Assembly: GCA_002421845.1 (NCBI GenBank)
Contig: DISL01000050.1
Span: 1 to 29,946, forward strand
Direction: 5' to 3'
DNA from: Epsilonproteobacteria bacterium UBA6211
Lineage (GTDB): Bacteria; Campylobacterota; Campylobacteria; Campylobacterales; Arcobacteraceae
DNA length: 29,946 nucleotides
Made by a program: the position numbers and the translations under genes. The notes beneath the pieces were generated by a model. The model searched no databases. It was not told the DNA's origin and saw only the letters and a program-made list of their open reading frames with translations. Of the stretch, positions 8,429 to 15,769 are shown piece after piece (the first letter of the stretch is position 1; every line of letters starts with the position of its first letter).

Positions 8429-8461
8429 ATATTTTATGGTGTTTAAAACACCATAAAATAT
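8429..8461 (+). terminator. Perfect 15-bp hairpin after the ferredoxin gene
   Basis: ATATTTTATGGTGTT and AACACCATAAAATAT pair without mismatch around a 3-base loop, 8 bases after the stop codon. A T-run precedes the stem on the plus strand, and little follows it. It separates the ferredoxin from the ndk operon. Confidence 0.7.
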
Positions 8462-8536
8462 ATCACTTCTAGCTCCAAAATCATACATTTACAACTTGTC
8501 GTTTATAATCATATTTTTTACCTTTAAACAAAACTC

Positions 8537-8565
8537 TTGCTTTTTTACAAAAATTTCGGTATAAT
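8537..8565 (+). promoter_or_regulatory. Promoter of the ndk-rpmF-plsX-fabH operon
   Basis: TTGCTT (8537-8542), a 17-base spacer and a perfect TATAAT (8560-8565) make this the best sigma70-type promoter in the window. Transcription would start near 8572 and give a leader of about 34 bases before ndk. It shows that the longer in-frame extension of ndk starting at 8537 is not translated. Confidence 0.75.
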
Positions 8566-8605
8566 CCGCGACTCAAAAAGAAAACATAAAAGAGACGGAG
8601 AAAAA

Positions 8606-9019
8606 ATGGAACAAACATTGTCTATAATCAAGCCAGATGCAGTTAAAAAAGGTGTAGTAGGTAAAATTCTTGATAGATTTGAAACAAACGGATTAAGAAT
8701 AGCTGCTACTAGAAAAATGCAATTAAGCCAAGCTGATGCTGAAGCTTTTTACGCTGTACATTCACACAGACCTTTCTTCAAAGACTTAGTAGAGTTTATG
8801 ATAAGTGGACCTGTAGTGGTAAGTGTACTTGAAGGTGAAAATGCTGTATTAAAAAACAGAGATCTTATGGGTGCAACTAATCCAAAAGAAGCAGCAGCTG
8901 GAACAATAAGAGCAGATTTTGCTGAAAGTATTGATGCAAATGCAGTTCACGGAAGTGATTCTTTAGAAAATGCAAAAATTGAAATTGAATTTTTCTTTTC
9001 AAAAAGAGAAATTTGCTAA
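8606..9019 (+). CDS. ndk: Nucleoside diphosphate kinase
   Basis: Ndk moves the terminal phosphate of NTPs between nucleotides through a phosphohistidine. From the ATG at 8606 the protein is 137 aa, as expected. It starts MEQTLSIIKPDAVKKG, contains the P-loop-like region ATNPKEAAAGTIRADFA, and carries the active histidine His115 in NAVHGSDS. I chose this start because GACGGAG lies just upstream and the promoter TATAAT at 8560 rules out the 23-codon extension. It heads an operon in the same order as Campylobacter (ndk, DUF177, rpmF, plsX, fabH). Confidence 0.96.
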   Translation: MEQTLSIIKPDAVKKGVVGKILDRFETNGLRIAATRKMQLSQADAEAFYAVHSHRPFFKDLVEFMISGPVVVSVLEGENAVLKNRDLMGATNPKEAAAGTIRADFAESIDANAVHGSDSLENAKIEIEFFFSKREIC

Positions 9020-9025
9020 TCAACT

Positions 9026-9406
9026 ATGCAAATAGAGTTTAAAAAAGTACCATTTAGCAAAAAAGATTTTCAAATTAATTACAATTTAGTTAATTTTGAG
9101 GGGACTTTTTGTAAAATGTCACAAGAGTTAGTTAAAATTGAAGCTACAATAAATGGAACATTGGAAACTATATGTTCTAGATGTGGGAAAGACATAAATT
9201 TAACTTTAGATGAGAATGTCGAGTTATTGGTTAGTGACGGTGTTTATTCATCTGATCAAGATACTGAGCTTGATATTATTGAAGTGTACAATGGAATTTT
9301 AGATTTTGATGATATTTTAAACGGTGAATTGGAATCTATTAAAAGTGATTATCATATATGTTCAGAGTGTGTAGGTGATAATCAAATGTTAGAAAAAGAA
9401 TTTTAA
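9026..9406 (+). CDS. DUF177/YceD-family protein, rpmF-linked
   Basis: This 126-aa protein belongs by position and content to the DUF177 (YceD) family, which nearly always precedes rpmF. It has an N-terminal beta-rich part (NGTLETICSRCGKDINLTL) with a first CxxC pair and a C-terminal CSECVG with a second, so a zinc site is plausible. The middle is very acidic (SSDQDTELDIIEVYNG). The molecular role in bacteria is unsettled; plant relatives have been linked to 23S rRNA accumulation, and a link to 50S assembly or fatty-acid control fits the neighbours. It starts 6 bases after ndk and ends 19 bases before rpmF. Confidence 0.8.
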   Translation: MQIEFKKVPFSKKDFQINYNLVNFEGTFCKMSQELVKIEATINGTLETICSRCGKDINLTLDENVELLVSDGVYSSDQDTELDIIEVYNGILDFDDILNGELESIKSDYHICSECVGDNQMLEKEF

Positions 9407-9425
9407 ATCAAAAAAAGGATAGAAA

Positions 9426-9578
9426 ATGGCAGTACCTAAGAGAAGAGTGAGTCATACAAGAAGTGCAAAAAGAAGAACTCATTATAAATTAACTTTAAAA
9501 AGACCGGTAAAAGATACTGATGGCACATGGAAAATGCCACACAATGTAAACCCAAGTACAGGTGAATATAAAAACTAA
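9426..9578 (+). CDS. rpmF: 50S ribosomal protein L32
   Basis: A 50-aa basic protein starting MAVPKRRVSHTRSAKRRTHY, the unmistakable L32 N-terminus, followed by a lysine-rich middle and NVNPSTGEYKN. The zinc-ribbon cysteines of many L32 proteins are absent, so this is the cysteine-free form. The ribosome binding site AAGGATAG lies before the ATG at 9426. The stop TAA overlaps the plsX start (TAATG), so the two are translationally coupled. This ribosomal protein/phospholipid/fatty-acid linkage is conserved across many bacteria. Confidence 0.95.
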   Translation: MAVPKRRVSHTRSAKRRTHYKLTLKRPVKDTDGTWKMPHNVNPSTGEYKN

Positions 9579-10597
9579 TGATAAAGATTGCTATAGACGC
9601 AATGGGTGGGGATTTCGGTCCTGCACCTATCATGGAAGGCTTAGTTGAAGCCTTGAAAATGAATAATCGTTTTAGTGCTGTTGCAGTAGGTAAAAAAGAT
9701 GAGATTGCTCACTTTATTCCAAAGTCTCTAATTGATAGAGTGGAGTTTTTGGAAGCTAGTGATGTTATTGAAATGAAAGACGGTGCAACGGATGGTTTGA
9801 AGAGAAAAGATAGCTCTATTTACAAGGCCGTAGAACTTGTACGTGAAGGCAAAGCTCACGCTGTAGTTAGTGCAGGTCATAGTGGTGCTAGTATGAGCTT
9901 GGCGACTCTTAGAATAGGAAGAATAAAAGGTGTTAGTCGTCCTGCGATAGCAACTTTGATGCCTACGAGTGATGCACAAAACGTGCTTGTACTTGACGTA
10001 GGAGCAAATGTTGACTGTGAACCTAAAAATCTTTTTGAATTTGCGGTTATGGGTCAAGCTTATGCAAAATACGTAATGCAACTTGATGATCCGTTGGTAG
10101 GACTTCTTAGCAACGGCGAAGAGGAATCAAAAGGGAACGAAACTACGAAATCGGCTTTTAAAATGCTCTCTAAAATACCTAATTTTGCAGGAAACGTTGA
10201 AGGTAATGATGTCTTCAAAGGTACTGTAGATGTGGTGGTATGTGACGGGTTTGTAGGGAATATCTTGCTTAAAACCGCTGAAGGTGTAGCAGATACTATA
10301 ACTCAGATTATCAAAAAAAATCTAAAAAGATCTTTGATTGCTATTCTTGGTGCAGTATTGATGAGAAAAGTTTTCAAAAATCTAAAATTACGTGTTGATT
10401 ATGCAGAATACGGTGGAGCACCGCTTCTTGGTGTAAAATCTCCTGTTATTATATCACACGGTAAAAGTAATGCAAAAGCTATAAAAAATGCTATTTTTCA
10501 AGCATTGGCTTCTGCAAATTCGAATTTAAATCTTCATATTGAAGAACAATTAGCACAATATTCAAATAACAGTGTTGCTACAAATACGCAGGAATAA
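9578..10597 (+). CDS. plsX: Phosphate acyltransferase PlsX
   Basis: PlsX makes acyl-phosphate from acyl-ACP, the first step of the PlsX/PlsY route to phosphatidic acid. The protein is 339 aa, the normal size. It opens MIKIAIDAMGGDFGPAPIMEG, the diagnostic PlsX start, and has VSAGHSGASM, LDVGANVDC and VCDGFVGNILLKTAEG further on. It shares one base with the rpmF stop codon and ends 3 bases before fabH. A polyasparagine and threonine-rich tail (YSNNSVATNTQE) is unremarkable. It is a peripheral membrane or cytoplasmic enzyme. Confidence 0.96.
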   Translation: MIKIAIDAMGGDFGPAPIMEGLVEALKMNNRFSAVAVGKKDEIAHFIPKSLIDRVEFLEASDVIEMKDGATDGLKRKDSSIYKAVELVREGKAHAVVSAGHSGASMSLATLRIGRIKGVSRPAIATLMPTSDAQNVLVLDVGANVDCEPKNLFEFAVMGQAYAKYVMQLDDPLVGLLSNGEEESKGNETTKSAFKMLSKIPNFAGNVEGNDVFKGTVDVVVCDGFVGNILLKTAEGVADTITQIIKKNLKRSLIAILGAVLMRKVFKNLKLRVDYAEYGGAPLLGVKSPVIISHGKSNAKAIKNAIFQALASANSNLNLHIEEQLAQYSNNSVATNTQE

Positions 10598-10600
10598 TTA

Positions 10601-11563
10601 ATGATATATGCTTCTTTTAGGTCTATAGGTGCTTATGTACCATCTCAAATTAGAGATAATGATTGGTTTATTCAAAGAATGGATACAAGTGACGAGTGGA
10701 TAACTAAAAGAACAGGTATCAAGCAAAGACGTATTGCTGCTGAAGGTGAAATGTGTAGTGATATGGGTGTAGAAGCTGCAAAACTTGCTATCTCTAGAGC
10801 TAAATTAAATCCACAAGATATAGATTTAATAGTTTGTGCGACTATCAGCCCAGATTTTTTATGTATGCCTTCAACAGCATGTATTATAGGTAATAAATTA
10901 GGTCTTAATGATGTTATGGCATTTGATATAAGTGCCGCTTGTACCGGTTTTGTTTATGCACTCTCTATCGCAAAGGCATTTATAGAATCAGGTATGAAGA
11001 AAAATATACTTATTATAGGTGCAGAAAAGCTAAGCTCTATAGTTGACTATAGTGACAGAACTACATGTATGCTTTTTGGTGATGGTGCCGGAGCAGCTAT
11101 AATCAGTGCAACTACAAACAAAGATGAAGCTATAGTAGATGTTAGTTGTAGTGCCGATGGTGCTTACGGTGATTTTTTACTTACTCCAGGTGTTGAGAGT
11201 GAGACACATTTTATGCAAATGAAAGGTAATGAAACCTTCAAAGTCGCAGTAAAAACTCTTACATCAGATGTTCAAAAAATCATGGCAAAAAATGGCTATG
11301 TAAATAGTGATATAGATTTGTTTATACCACATCAGGCAAATTATCGTATTATTAAAGCAGTTGGAGATGCTTTGGAGTTTGAAGACTCTCAAAAAGTATT
11401 GACTGTAGAAAAATACGGTAATACATCTTCTGCTAGTATCCCTATGGCAATCAATGAGTGTTATGAAGACGGAAGACTTAAAAAAGGGATGACAATCTTA
11501 CTTGATGCTTTTGGCGGCGGACTTACTTGGGGAAGTGCGATAGCTAAATTCTCAGGAGAATAA
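10601..11563 (+). CDS. fabH: Beta-ketoacyl-ACP synthase III
   Basis: FabH condenses acetyl-CoA (or another short acyl-CoA) with malonyl-ACP to start fatty-acid synthesis. The protein is 320 aa. The catalytic triad is visible: Cys114 in ISAACTGFVYAL, His244 in FIPHQANYRI and Asn274 in KYGNTSSASIP. The N-terminal DEWITKRTGIKQRRIA and the C-terminal GGGLTWGSA are typical. It is the last gene of the ndk operon and is followed by a hairpin shared with the convergent gene on the minus strand. Confidence 0.97.
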   Translation: MIYASFRSIGAYVPSQIRDNDWFIQRMDTSDEWITKRTGIKQRRIAAEGEMCSDMGVEAAKLAISRAKLNPQDIDLIVCATISPDFLCMPSTACIIGNKLGLNDVMAFDISAACTGFVYALSIAKAFIESGMKKNILIIGAEKLSSIVDYSDRTTCMLFGDGAGAAIISATTNKDEAIVDVSCSADGAYGDFLLTPGVESETHFMQMKGNETFKVAVKTLTSDVQKIMAKNGYVNSDIDLFIPHQANYRIIKAVGDALEFEDSQKVLTVEKYGNTSSASIPMAINECYEDGRLKKGMTILLDAFGGGLTWGSAIAKFSGE

Positions 11564-11565
11564 TA

Positions 11566-11594
11566 AATAAACCGCAAAATTAATGCGGTTTATT
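11566..11594. terminator. Bidirectional terminator between fabH and the small cysteine-rich gene
   Basis: AATAAACCGCA and TGCGGTTTATT form a perfect 11-bp stem with a 7-base loop. It lies 3 bases after the fabH stop and overlaps the stop codon of the convergent minus-strand gene, so it can serve both. Confidence 0.75.
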
Positions 11595-11817
11595 GTTCTT
11601 GTGCTACACAAATTTCAAACTCTTCGTCACATTTATCTTCACACTTTTTATACTCTTTAGTATTACCTTTTATTTCATCACATTTTTTTTGACACTCGTT
11701 TAATTGTTTCTCACAATCTGTAAGACTATCATCATTATTAAACTTAAATTTAAAATCATCATTGGCATTAACTGAGATAACTGCTATAAAAAATATAGCT
11801 ATGATTTTTTTCAACAC
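11590..11817 (-). CDS. Small exported protein with a symmetric six-cysteine, twin CX3C pattern
   Basis: I do not recognise the family. The 75-aa product has a signal peptide (MLKKIIAIFFIAVISVNA) and a mature part of about 57 residues, very acidic and lysine-rich and predicted helical. Its six cysteines follow C-x6-C-x3-C-x12-C-x3-C-x6-C, an exactly mirror-symmetric spacing. A twin CX3C helical hairpin stapled by disulfides, as in mitochondrial small Tim proteins, is the natural structural reading; homology to those proteins is not implied. A ribosome binding site CAGGAG precedes the start on the minus strand, and a TATAAT box lies upstream within an inverted repeat. The gene stands alone. The periplasmic oxidative folding it needs would be provided by DsbA-type enzymes elsewhere. 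Confidence 0.75.
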   Translation of the reverse strand: MLKKIIAIFFIAVISVNANDDFKFKFNNDDSLTDCEKQLNECQKKCDEIKGNTKEYKKCEDKCDEEFEICVAQEQ

Positions 11818-11828
11818 TTTAATACTCC

Positions 11829-11856
11829 TGTAGTATATTTATGAAATTATACTACA
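11829..11856. promoter_or_regulatory. Inverted repeat overlapping the promoter of the cysteine-rich gene
   Basis: TGTAGTATA (11829-11837) and TATACTACA (11848-11856) are a perfect 9-bp inverted repeat with a 10-base spacer. The minus-strand -10 box TATAAT occupies 11846-11851 inside one arm. A third half-site, GTAGTATA, recurs at 11940-11947 in the divergent promoter. The arrangement looks like a repressor operator; the regulator is unknown. Confidence 0.5.
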
Positions 11857-11939
11857 AAGATCTGTATTTTGTGCATTAAAAAATGATTAATTTTTATGAA
11901 AAAATATTTTTTTATTCAATGATGCAAAATATTAAAAAA

Positions 11940-11949
11940 GTAGTATAAT
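11940..11949 (+). promoter_or_regulatory. -10 region of the DUF2156/GNAT operon
   Basis: TATAAT at 11944-11949 lies 26 bases before the GTG start and is embedded in GTAGTATAATT. The same 11-mer occurs in the divergent promoter of the cysteine-rich gene. No clear -35 is seen, as is usual in Campylobacterota. Confidence 0.6.
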
Positions 11950-11975
11950 TCCAAAAAAATATCTAGGAGAAAAAA

Positions 11976-12956
11976 GTGTCTACTTTGACTATAAATAATA
12001 TTCCTTTAAAACATTTTGATATGCGTGCAAAAGAGTTGATGCAAAGTTATCTGAAGCTTATAAATATAGATATTAGCGACTATACTTTTGCTCAAAATTA
12101 TATATGGCTCAGTACTGCTACTGGATTTTATAGTATTATAGATGATACTTTTTGTCTTTTTATTTTAAACGGAGGTGAATTATCTATGCTTTTGCCTCCT
12201 CTTGGGAAAAAAGAGAATATTCATAAAGCTATTATTAGTTGTTTTGAAATTATGAATGCCAATAATAGCAATAGATACTATTCAAAGATAGAGTATGTAC
12301 ATGAACAAATTTTAGAAAGCTTTGTAGACTACCTAGAAGAAGGTACCGTAATATTTGAGGCATTGGAAGATTTTGTTATAGAAAGAAAGCTTGTTGATTA
12401 TATATATAAAGTAGATGATTTGATAGAATTAAAGGGTGATGCCTATAAATCTAAAAGAAATGAGATAAATAGATTTAAAAAAGCTTATCCAAATCATAGG
12501 ATAGAGGTGCTTGATAAATATAAACACGGTCCTTCTATAATTACTTTATTTAATAAGTGGGTTAGCGATAGGACAAAATATATGCCGAAAGAAGAGGTTG
12601 AAGTATTTATGGACGGGATATATTTTGAGAGATTTGCAATAAAAAGGCTTATAAACGAATATGAAAAACTTGATGTTGAGGGTATCGTGATTTTTATAGA
12701 TGATGAATTAAAGGGGTTTACTGTAGGTGAACGTATCAATGATAATACGTCATGTGTTATTATAGAAAAAACAGATTTTGAGGTTCTTGGGTGTGCTCAA
12801 TTTATATTTAGAGAATTTTCAAAGTATTTAAAAAACGAATACGGTAGTGTTTATGTAAATGTAGGTGATGATATGGGATTTGAAAATCTTAAAAAGGTAA
12901 AAATGTCATATCGTCCCGATAAGCTTGTACCTAAGTATACGATTTATCAAAAATGA
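11976..12956 (+). CDS. DUF2156 family protein (lysyl-phosphatidylglycerol synthase C-terminal-like)
   Basis: A 326-aa soluble protein of the DUF2156 family, a tandem GNAT-like fold related to the C-terminal catalytic domain of MprF lysyl-phosphatidylglycerol synthases. The most telling segment is YIYKVDDLIELKGDAYKSKR followed by NEINRFKKAYP, the family signature near residues 140-170. No membrane helices are present, so the flippase half of MprF is missing and an aminoacyl or acyl transfer to an unknown substrate is the likely role. The start is a GTG at 11976 after a strong ribosome binding site (CTAGGAG). It overlaps the next gene by 4 bases (ATGA). Confidence 0.8.
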   Translation: MSTLTINNIPLKHFDMRAKELMQSYLKLINIDISDYTFAQNYIWLSTATGFYSIIDDTFCLFILNGGELSMLLPPLGKKENIHKAIISCFEIMNANNSNRYYSKIEYVHEQILESFVDYLEEGTVIFEALEDFVIERKLVDYIYKVDDLIELKGDAYKSKRNEINRFKKAYPNHRIEVLDKYKHGPSIITLFNKWVSDRTKYMPKEEVEVFMDGIYFERFAIKRLINEYEKLDVEGIVIFIDDELKGFTVGERINDNTSCVIIEKTDFEVLGCAQFIFREFSKYLKNEYGSVYVNVGDDMGFENLKKVKMSYRPDKLVPKYTIYQK

Positions 12957-13384
12957 TAAGAGTTGCAATAAAAGAGGATATATCCTCATTAGAATCAATA
13001 GAGAAAAATGTTTTTATGGAATTTGACTTTCCTTTAAATAAACGTAATTTTTTATATCATATTGAGAAGAAACATATATTTGTTATAGAAAAAAAATATG
13101 AAATATATGGGTATATACTTTTTTTTGAATATAAAAAAAGTATTAGAATATATTCTATTGCGGTATCTACCGTTTACTCAGGCTTGGGATATGGAACAAA
13201 ACTTATAGAACATTTGATTGAAATTGCCTACAATAAGTCGAAAAATATAACTTTAGAGGTCAAAATAGATAATATAAAAGCCTTTAATTTATATAAAAAG
13301 CTTGGTTTTGTAGGTATAAAACGGCTTCCTTCTTATTATTTAGATGGAAAAGACGGATTGAAAATGGTATTAAGCCGAAAATAG
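12953..13384 (+). CDS. GNAT-family N-acetyltransferase (RimI-like)
   Basis: The 143-aa protein has the GNAT fold. YSIAVSTVYSGLGYGTKLIE holds the acetyl-CoA pyrophosphate-binding loop (consensus Q/R-x-x-G-x-G/A, here YSGLGYG) near residues 60-85, and KAFNLYKKLGFVGIKRLPSY is the conserved C-terminal motif. The closing YLDGKDGLKMVLSR resembles RimI-type ribosomal-protein acetyltransferases (YxxGEDALxM). Its start codon overlaps the stop of the DUF2156 gene, so the two are co-translated. The substrate cannot be read from the sequence; an N-terminal protein amine is the usual target of this subgroup. Confidence 0.82.
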   Translation: MIRVAIKEDISSLESIEKNVFMEFDFPLNKRNFLYHIEKKHIFVIEKKYEIYGYILFFEYKKSIRIYSIAVSTVYSGLGYGTKLIEHLIEIAYNKSKNITLEVKIDNIKAFNLYKKLGFVGIKRLPSYYLDGKDGLKMVLSRK

Positions 13385-13473
13385 TCTTTATTTTCTGTAA
13401 AAATTTATTATATTTGAATAATTCCTATGTTACAATTTGTGTAGAGCTTGAGGGTGACTTTGGGCTTGAAGAA

Positions 13474-13493
13474 AAAAAAGCAAGAGCTTTTTT
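13474..13493 (+). promoter_or_regulatory. Small hairpin just upstream of the hpf ribosome binding site
   Basis: AAAAAAGC and GCTTTTTT pair around the tetraloop AAGA, ending 4 bases before AAGGAG (13498-13503). It resembles a minimal attenuator or an mRNA structure near the ribosome binding site, but an A/T stem of this size can arise by chance. Confidence 0.35.
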
Positions 13494-13509
13494 AAACAAG
13501 GAGTCTACG

Positions 13510-14052
13510 ATGAATACAGGTATAGTAGGAAGACACATAGAATTGACTGATGCGATCAAAGATCATATCAATGCTTCAGTTGAAACATTTGGCAAATTTA
13601 ACCTTGATATTATTTCGGTTAATTCGATAGTATCTAAAGAATCAAAAAACGGTAAAACAGGGTTTACATTTGAATTTACTATTAATATAGCAAACCTTGA
13701 TACGGTAGTGATAAAACAAAAAGATAAAGATTTACATAGTGCAATCGATATAGCAACTGACAGAGTACAGAAATTTCTAAGAAGACATCATGATAAAGTT
13801 TCAGGTCATAAAGCTACAAAACTTTCGGAAGTTGTGATAAATGAAGTGGAAGATGCTATAGCAAAAGAGCTTGAAAAGCTTGAAAACGAGATAGTGCCTG
13901 TGAAACTAAAATCATATAAACCTATGGATATAGAAGATGCACTAAATGATTTAAAAGCTAGTGATGATATATTCAAAGTATTTTATGATAAAGACAATAA
14001 TCTAAGGGTTTTATATAGACTTAAAACTGCAGGACAGTTTGGACTTTATTAA
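13510..14052 (+). CDS. hpf: Ribosome hibernation-promoting factor, long form
   Basis: Long HPF binds the 30S decoding region and dimerises 70S ribosomes into inactive 100S particles in slow growth. From the ATG at 13510 the protein is 180 aa. The N-terminal RaiA/HPF domain (NTGIVGRHIELTDAIKDHIN, about 1-100) is followed by an acidic linker and a C-terminal dimerisation domain ending MDIEDALNDLKASDDIFKVF, then DNNLRVLYRLKTAGQFGLY. I chose this start because AAGGAG lies 6 bases upstream and MNTGIVGRHIEL is the family N-terminus; the frame stays open for 32 more codons upstream, but these do not resemble the family. The gene stands alone and ends at a bidirectional hairpin. Confidence 0.93.
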   Translation: MNTGIVGRHIELTDAIKDHINASVETFGKFNLDIISVNSIVSKESKNGKTGFTFEFTINIANLDTVVIKQKDKDLHSAIDIATDRVQKFLRRHHDKVSGHKATKLSEVVINEVEDAIAKELEKLENEIVPVKLKSYKPMDIEDALNDLKASDDIFKVFYDKDNNLRVLYRLKTAGQFGLY

Positions 14053-14060
14053 TAATCTTA

Positions 14061-14091
14061 GTATAAAGCCTCACCTTATGAGGCTTTATAC
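14061..14091. terminator. Bidirectional terminator between hpf and the LytTR regulator
   Basis: GTATAAAGCCTCA and TGAGGCTTTATAC form a perfect 13-bp stem with a 5-base loop. It starts 8 bases after hpf and overlaps the last codons of the convergent gene on the minus strand. Confidence 0.8.
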
Positions 14092-14772
14092 GCAAATCTC
14101 TCCCAAATAATTTCTCAAAAACTTAGCACCGTCCTTACTTGTAGTGATAGTATCATATATATCGACAAACTTTATCTCAAATTTACTAGCTTCTACTGTA
14201 GTCATATTTTTTATTTTGTTTATATTCACTAGATATGAGCGGTGAACTCTAACAAAACCGTAATCTTTGAGTTCCTCTTCTAAAATAGAGATATTTTTTT
14301 GCATATATGCGTTTGAAGTTTTGGTTTTTACTATCACTTCGTTTAGGTCGGCTTGAATAAAATATACATCTTTTGGGTCTATAATATAGGTTTCGTTACC
14401 TAGTTTTGTAACAAGTTTGCTAATAGGATTTTTGCGTGCAGATACCCTTGAAATGGCTTGAAGAACTCTACTTTTTTCAGTTGGTTTTAGTATATAGTCA
14501 ATACTACCTATATCAAAAGCTTCTAGGGCAAATTCACTATAAGCCGTTTGGAATATGATAGATGTATCTGGATAAATGGATTTTATTTTTTTTGCTAGTT
14601 CCGTCCCTTTTATAGAAGGCATATCAATATCTAAAAATAGTAAATCGTATTTCGTATCAAATACTATATCGGTGTTTGAACTTGCCGTAATATCTTCATA
14701 TCCCAACTCTTTTAAAATTCTAGTAAGTCTTTCTAATGCTAGTTGTTCATCATCAATAATTGCTATTTTCAT
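14086..14772 (-). CDS. LytR/AlgR-family response regulator (REC-LytTR)
   Basis: This 228-aa transcription regulator is the third gene of a minus-strand operon. REC domain: acidic pocket IIDDEQ at the start, phosphoacceptor Asp48 in LLFLDIDMP, and the conserved Lys in YILKPTEKSR. The LytTR DNA-binding domain occupies about 130-228, with VYFIQADLNEVIVKT and FVRVHRSYLVNINKI as its hallmarks. Its start overlaps the end of the kinase gene by 20 bases, which makes the kinase its partner almost certainly. LytTR proteins bind pairs of 9-base direct repeats; I did not find a convincing pair in the window. Confidence 0.92.
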   Translation of the reverse strand: MKIAIIDDEQLALERLTRILKELGYEDITASSNTDIVFDTKYDLLFLDIDMPSIKGTELAKKIKSIYPDTSIIFQTAYSEFALEAFDIGSIDYILKPTEKSRVLQAISRVSARKNPISKLVTKLGNETYIIDPKDVYFIQADLNEVIVKTKTSNAYMQKNISILEEELKDYGFVRVHRSYLVNINKIKNMTTVEASKFEIKFVDIYDTITTSKDGAKFLRNYLGEICV

Positions 14773-15769
14773 ATTTGTCCTTTAAAATTATCGTAAATAT
14801 AGTTTTGTTATGTAGCCTTGTATAAACAAGTCTGCCACCGTGCAGAAGTTCTATTCTCTCTTTGAGATTAGTCAGACCGATACCTAGTTTTAGATTTTCA
14901 AAACCGTCACCGTCATCTATAACGTCTATTACTAGATGATTGCTCAAATCTTTATGGATATTTATTTCAATATTTAAAACTTTTGAGTGTTTTTTGTTGT
15001 GTTTGATTGCATTTTCTACTAAAAGTTGGATAGAAAATTTCGGTATATAGCATTTTGTTTCAATGTTATTTAATATATGTAAGCATATCTCTTGATTGAA
15101 TCTCATATTTTCAATCCAAACATAGTTTTTTACAAAAGTAAGCTCGTCTTGTAGAGATATTTTTGTTTTTTTCTCTAAAGTTTGCCGTAAAAATGATGCT
15201 ATGTTTAATAACATTTTTTCTGCTTTATCTTTGTCCTTGTGGATAAGCTCTGCCGTTGAGTTGAGGGAATTAAACAACAAATGGGGATTTAGCTGTGATT
15301 CTAATAGCTCTAAATTTTTCTTTGCCAAGATATTTTCAATAGTCTCTTTTTTATTTCTAACCGTTACAAAGTTATATAAAATAAATCCTATAAAATATGC
15401 CATTAATCCTACTATAATAGCAAATATTACATAATGATTTTCATAGTTTGGGAGCATAGTAATTTCAAGAAGATTAGATATGAATACGGCTGTGAGATTA
15501 CCTAAAAAACCTGATGAGAATGAGAAAATAAAACTAAGTGCATACCAATATCTTTTGTCAATATTTTTTAAAATTTCATTGTTTAGAAATGTTATTAATA
15601 GTGCAGAAAAAATGCTTATAAAAAAGCCGTTTAAAATACCGAATACAACGCCGTATAGGAAACTTTGACCTATTAGGAGATATATACCTCCGCTTAATAT
15701 AAGTCCAAATAATACTCCAAATATTATAATGTCTCGCCAGTCTTCGAATTTTATTCTAAGTTCATCCAT
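14753..15769 (-). CDS. LytS-type membrane histidine kinase (His_kinase/HATPase)
   Basis: The 338-aa kinase has four predicted membrane helices (about 13-33, 38-60, 76-100, 113-133) with very short loops, so it senses within or at the membrane. The cytoplasmic part is of the His_kinase (PF06580) class: LESQLNPHLLFNSLNS carries phosphoacceptor His163, followed by QLLVENAIKHNKK (N box), DDGDGF and GIGLTNLKERIELLHGG (G boxes). It overlaps both neighbours, by 8 bases with the oxidoreductase upstream and 20 bases with the LytTR regulator downstream, so the three are one translationally coupled unit. The signal is unknown; the partner oxidoreductase suggests a lipid or redox-linked cue, which is inference. 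Confidence 0.92.
   Translation of the reverse strand: MDELRIKFEDWRDIIIFGVLFGLILSGGIYLLIGQSFLYGVVFGILNGFFISIFSALLITFLNNEILKNIDKRYWYALSFIFSFSSGFLGNLTAVFISNLLEITMLPNYENHYVIFAIIVGLMAYFIGFILYNFVTVRNKKETIENILAKKNLELLESQLNPHLLFNSLNSTAELIHKDKDKAEKMLLNIASFLRQTLEKKTKISLQDELTFVKNYVWIENMRFNQEICLHILNNIETKCYIPKFSIQLLVENAIKHNKKHSKVLNIEINIHKDLSNHLVIDVIDDGDGFENLKLGIGLTNLKERIELLHGGRLVYTRLHNKTIFTIILKDKYENSNY

Noticed and set aside
8537..8605. N-terminal extension of nucleoside diphosphate kinase
   Set aside because: The promoter -10 box TATAAT lies inside this stretch, and the ATG at 8606 has the ribosome binding site and the family N-terminus.
13414..13509. N-terminal extension of HPF
   Set aside because: The residues do not resemble the family, and a strong AAGGAG precedes the ATG at 13510.
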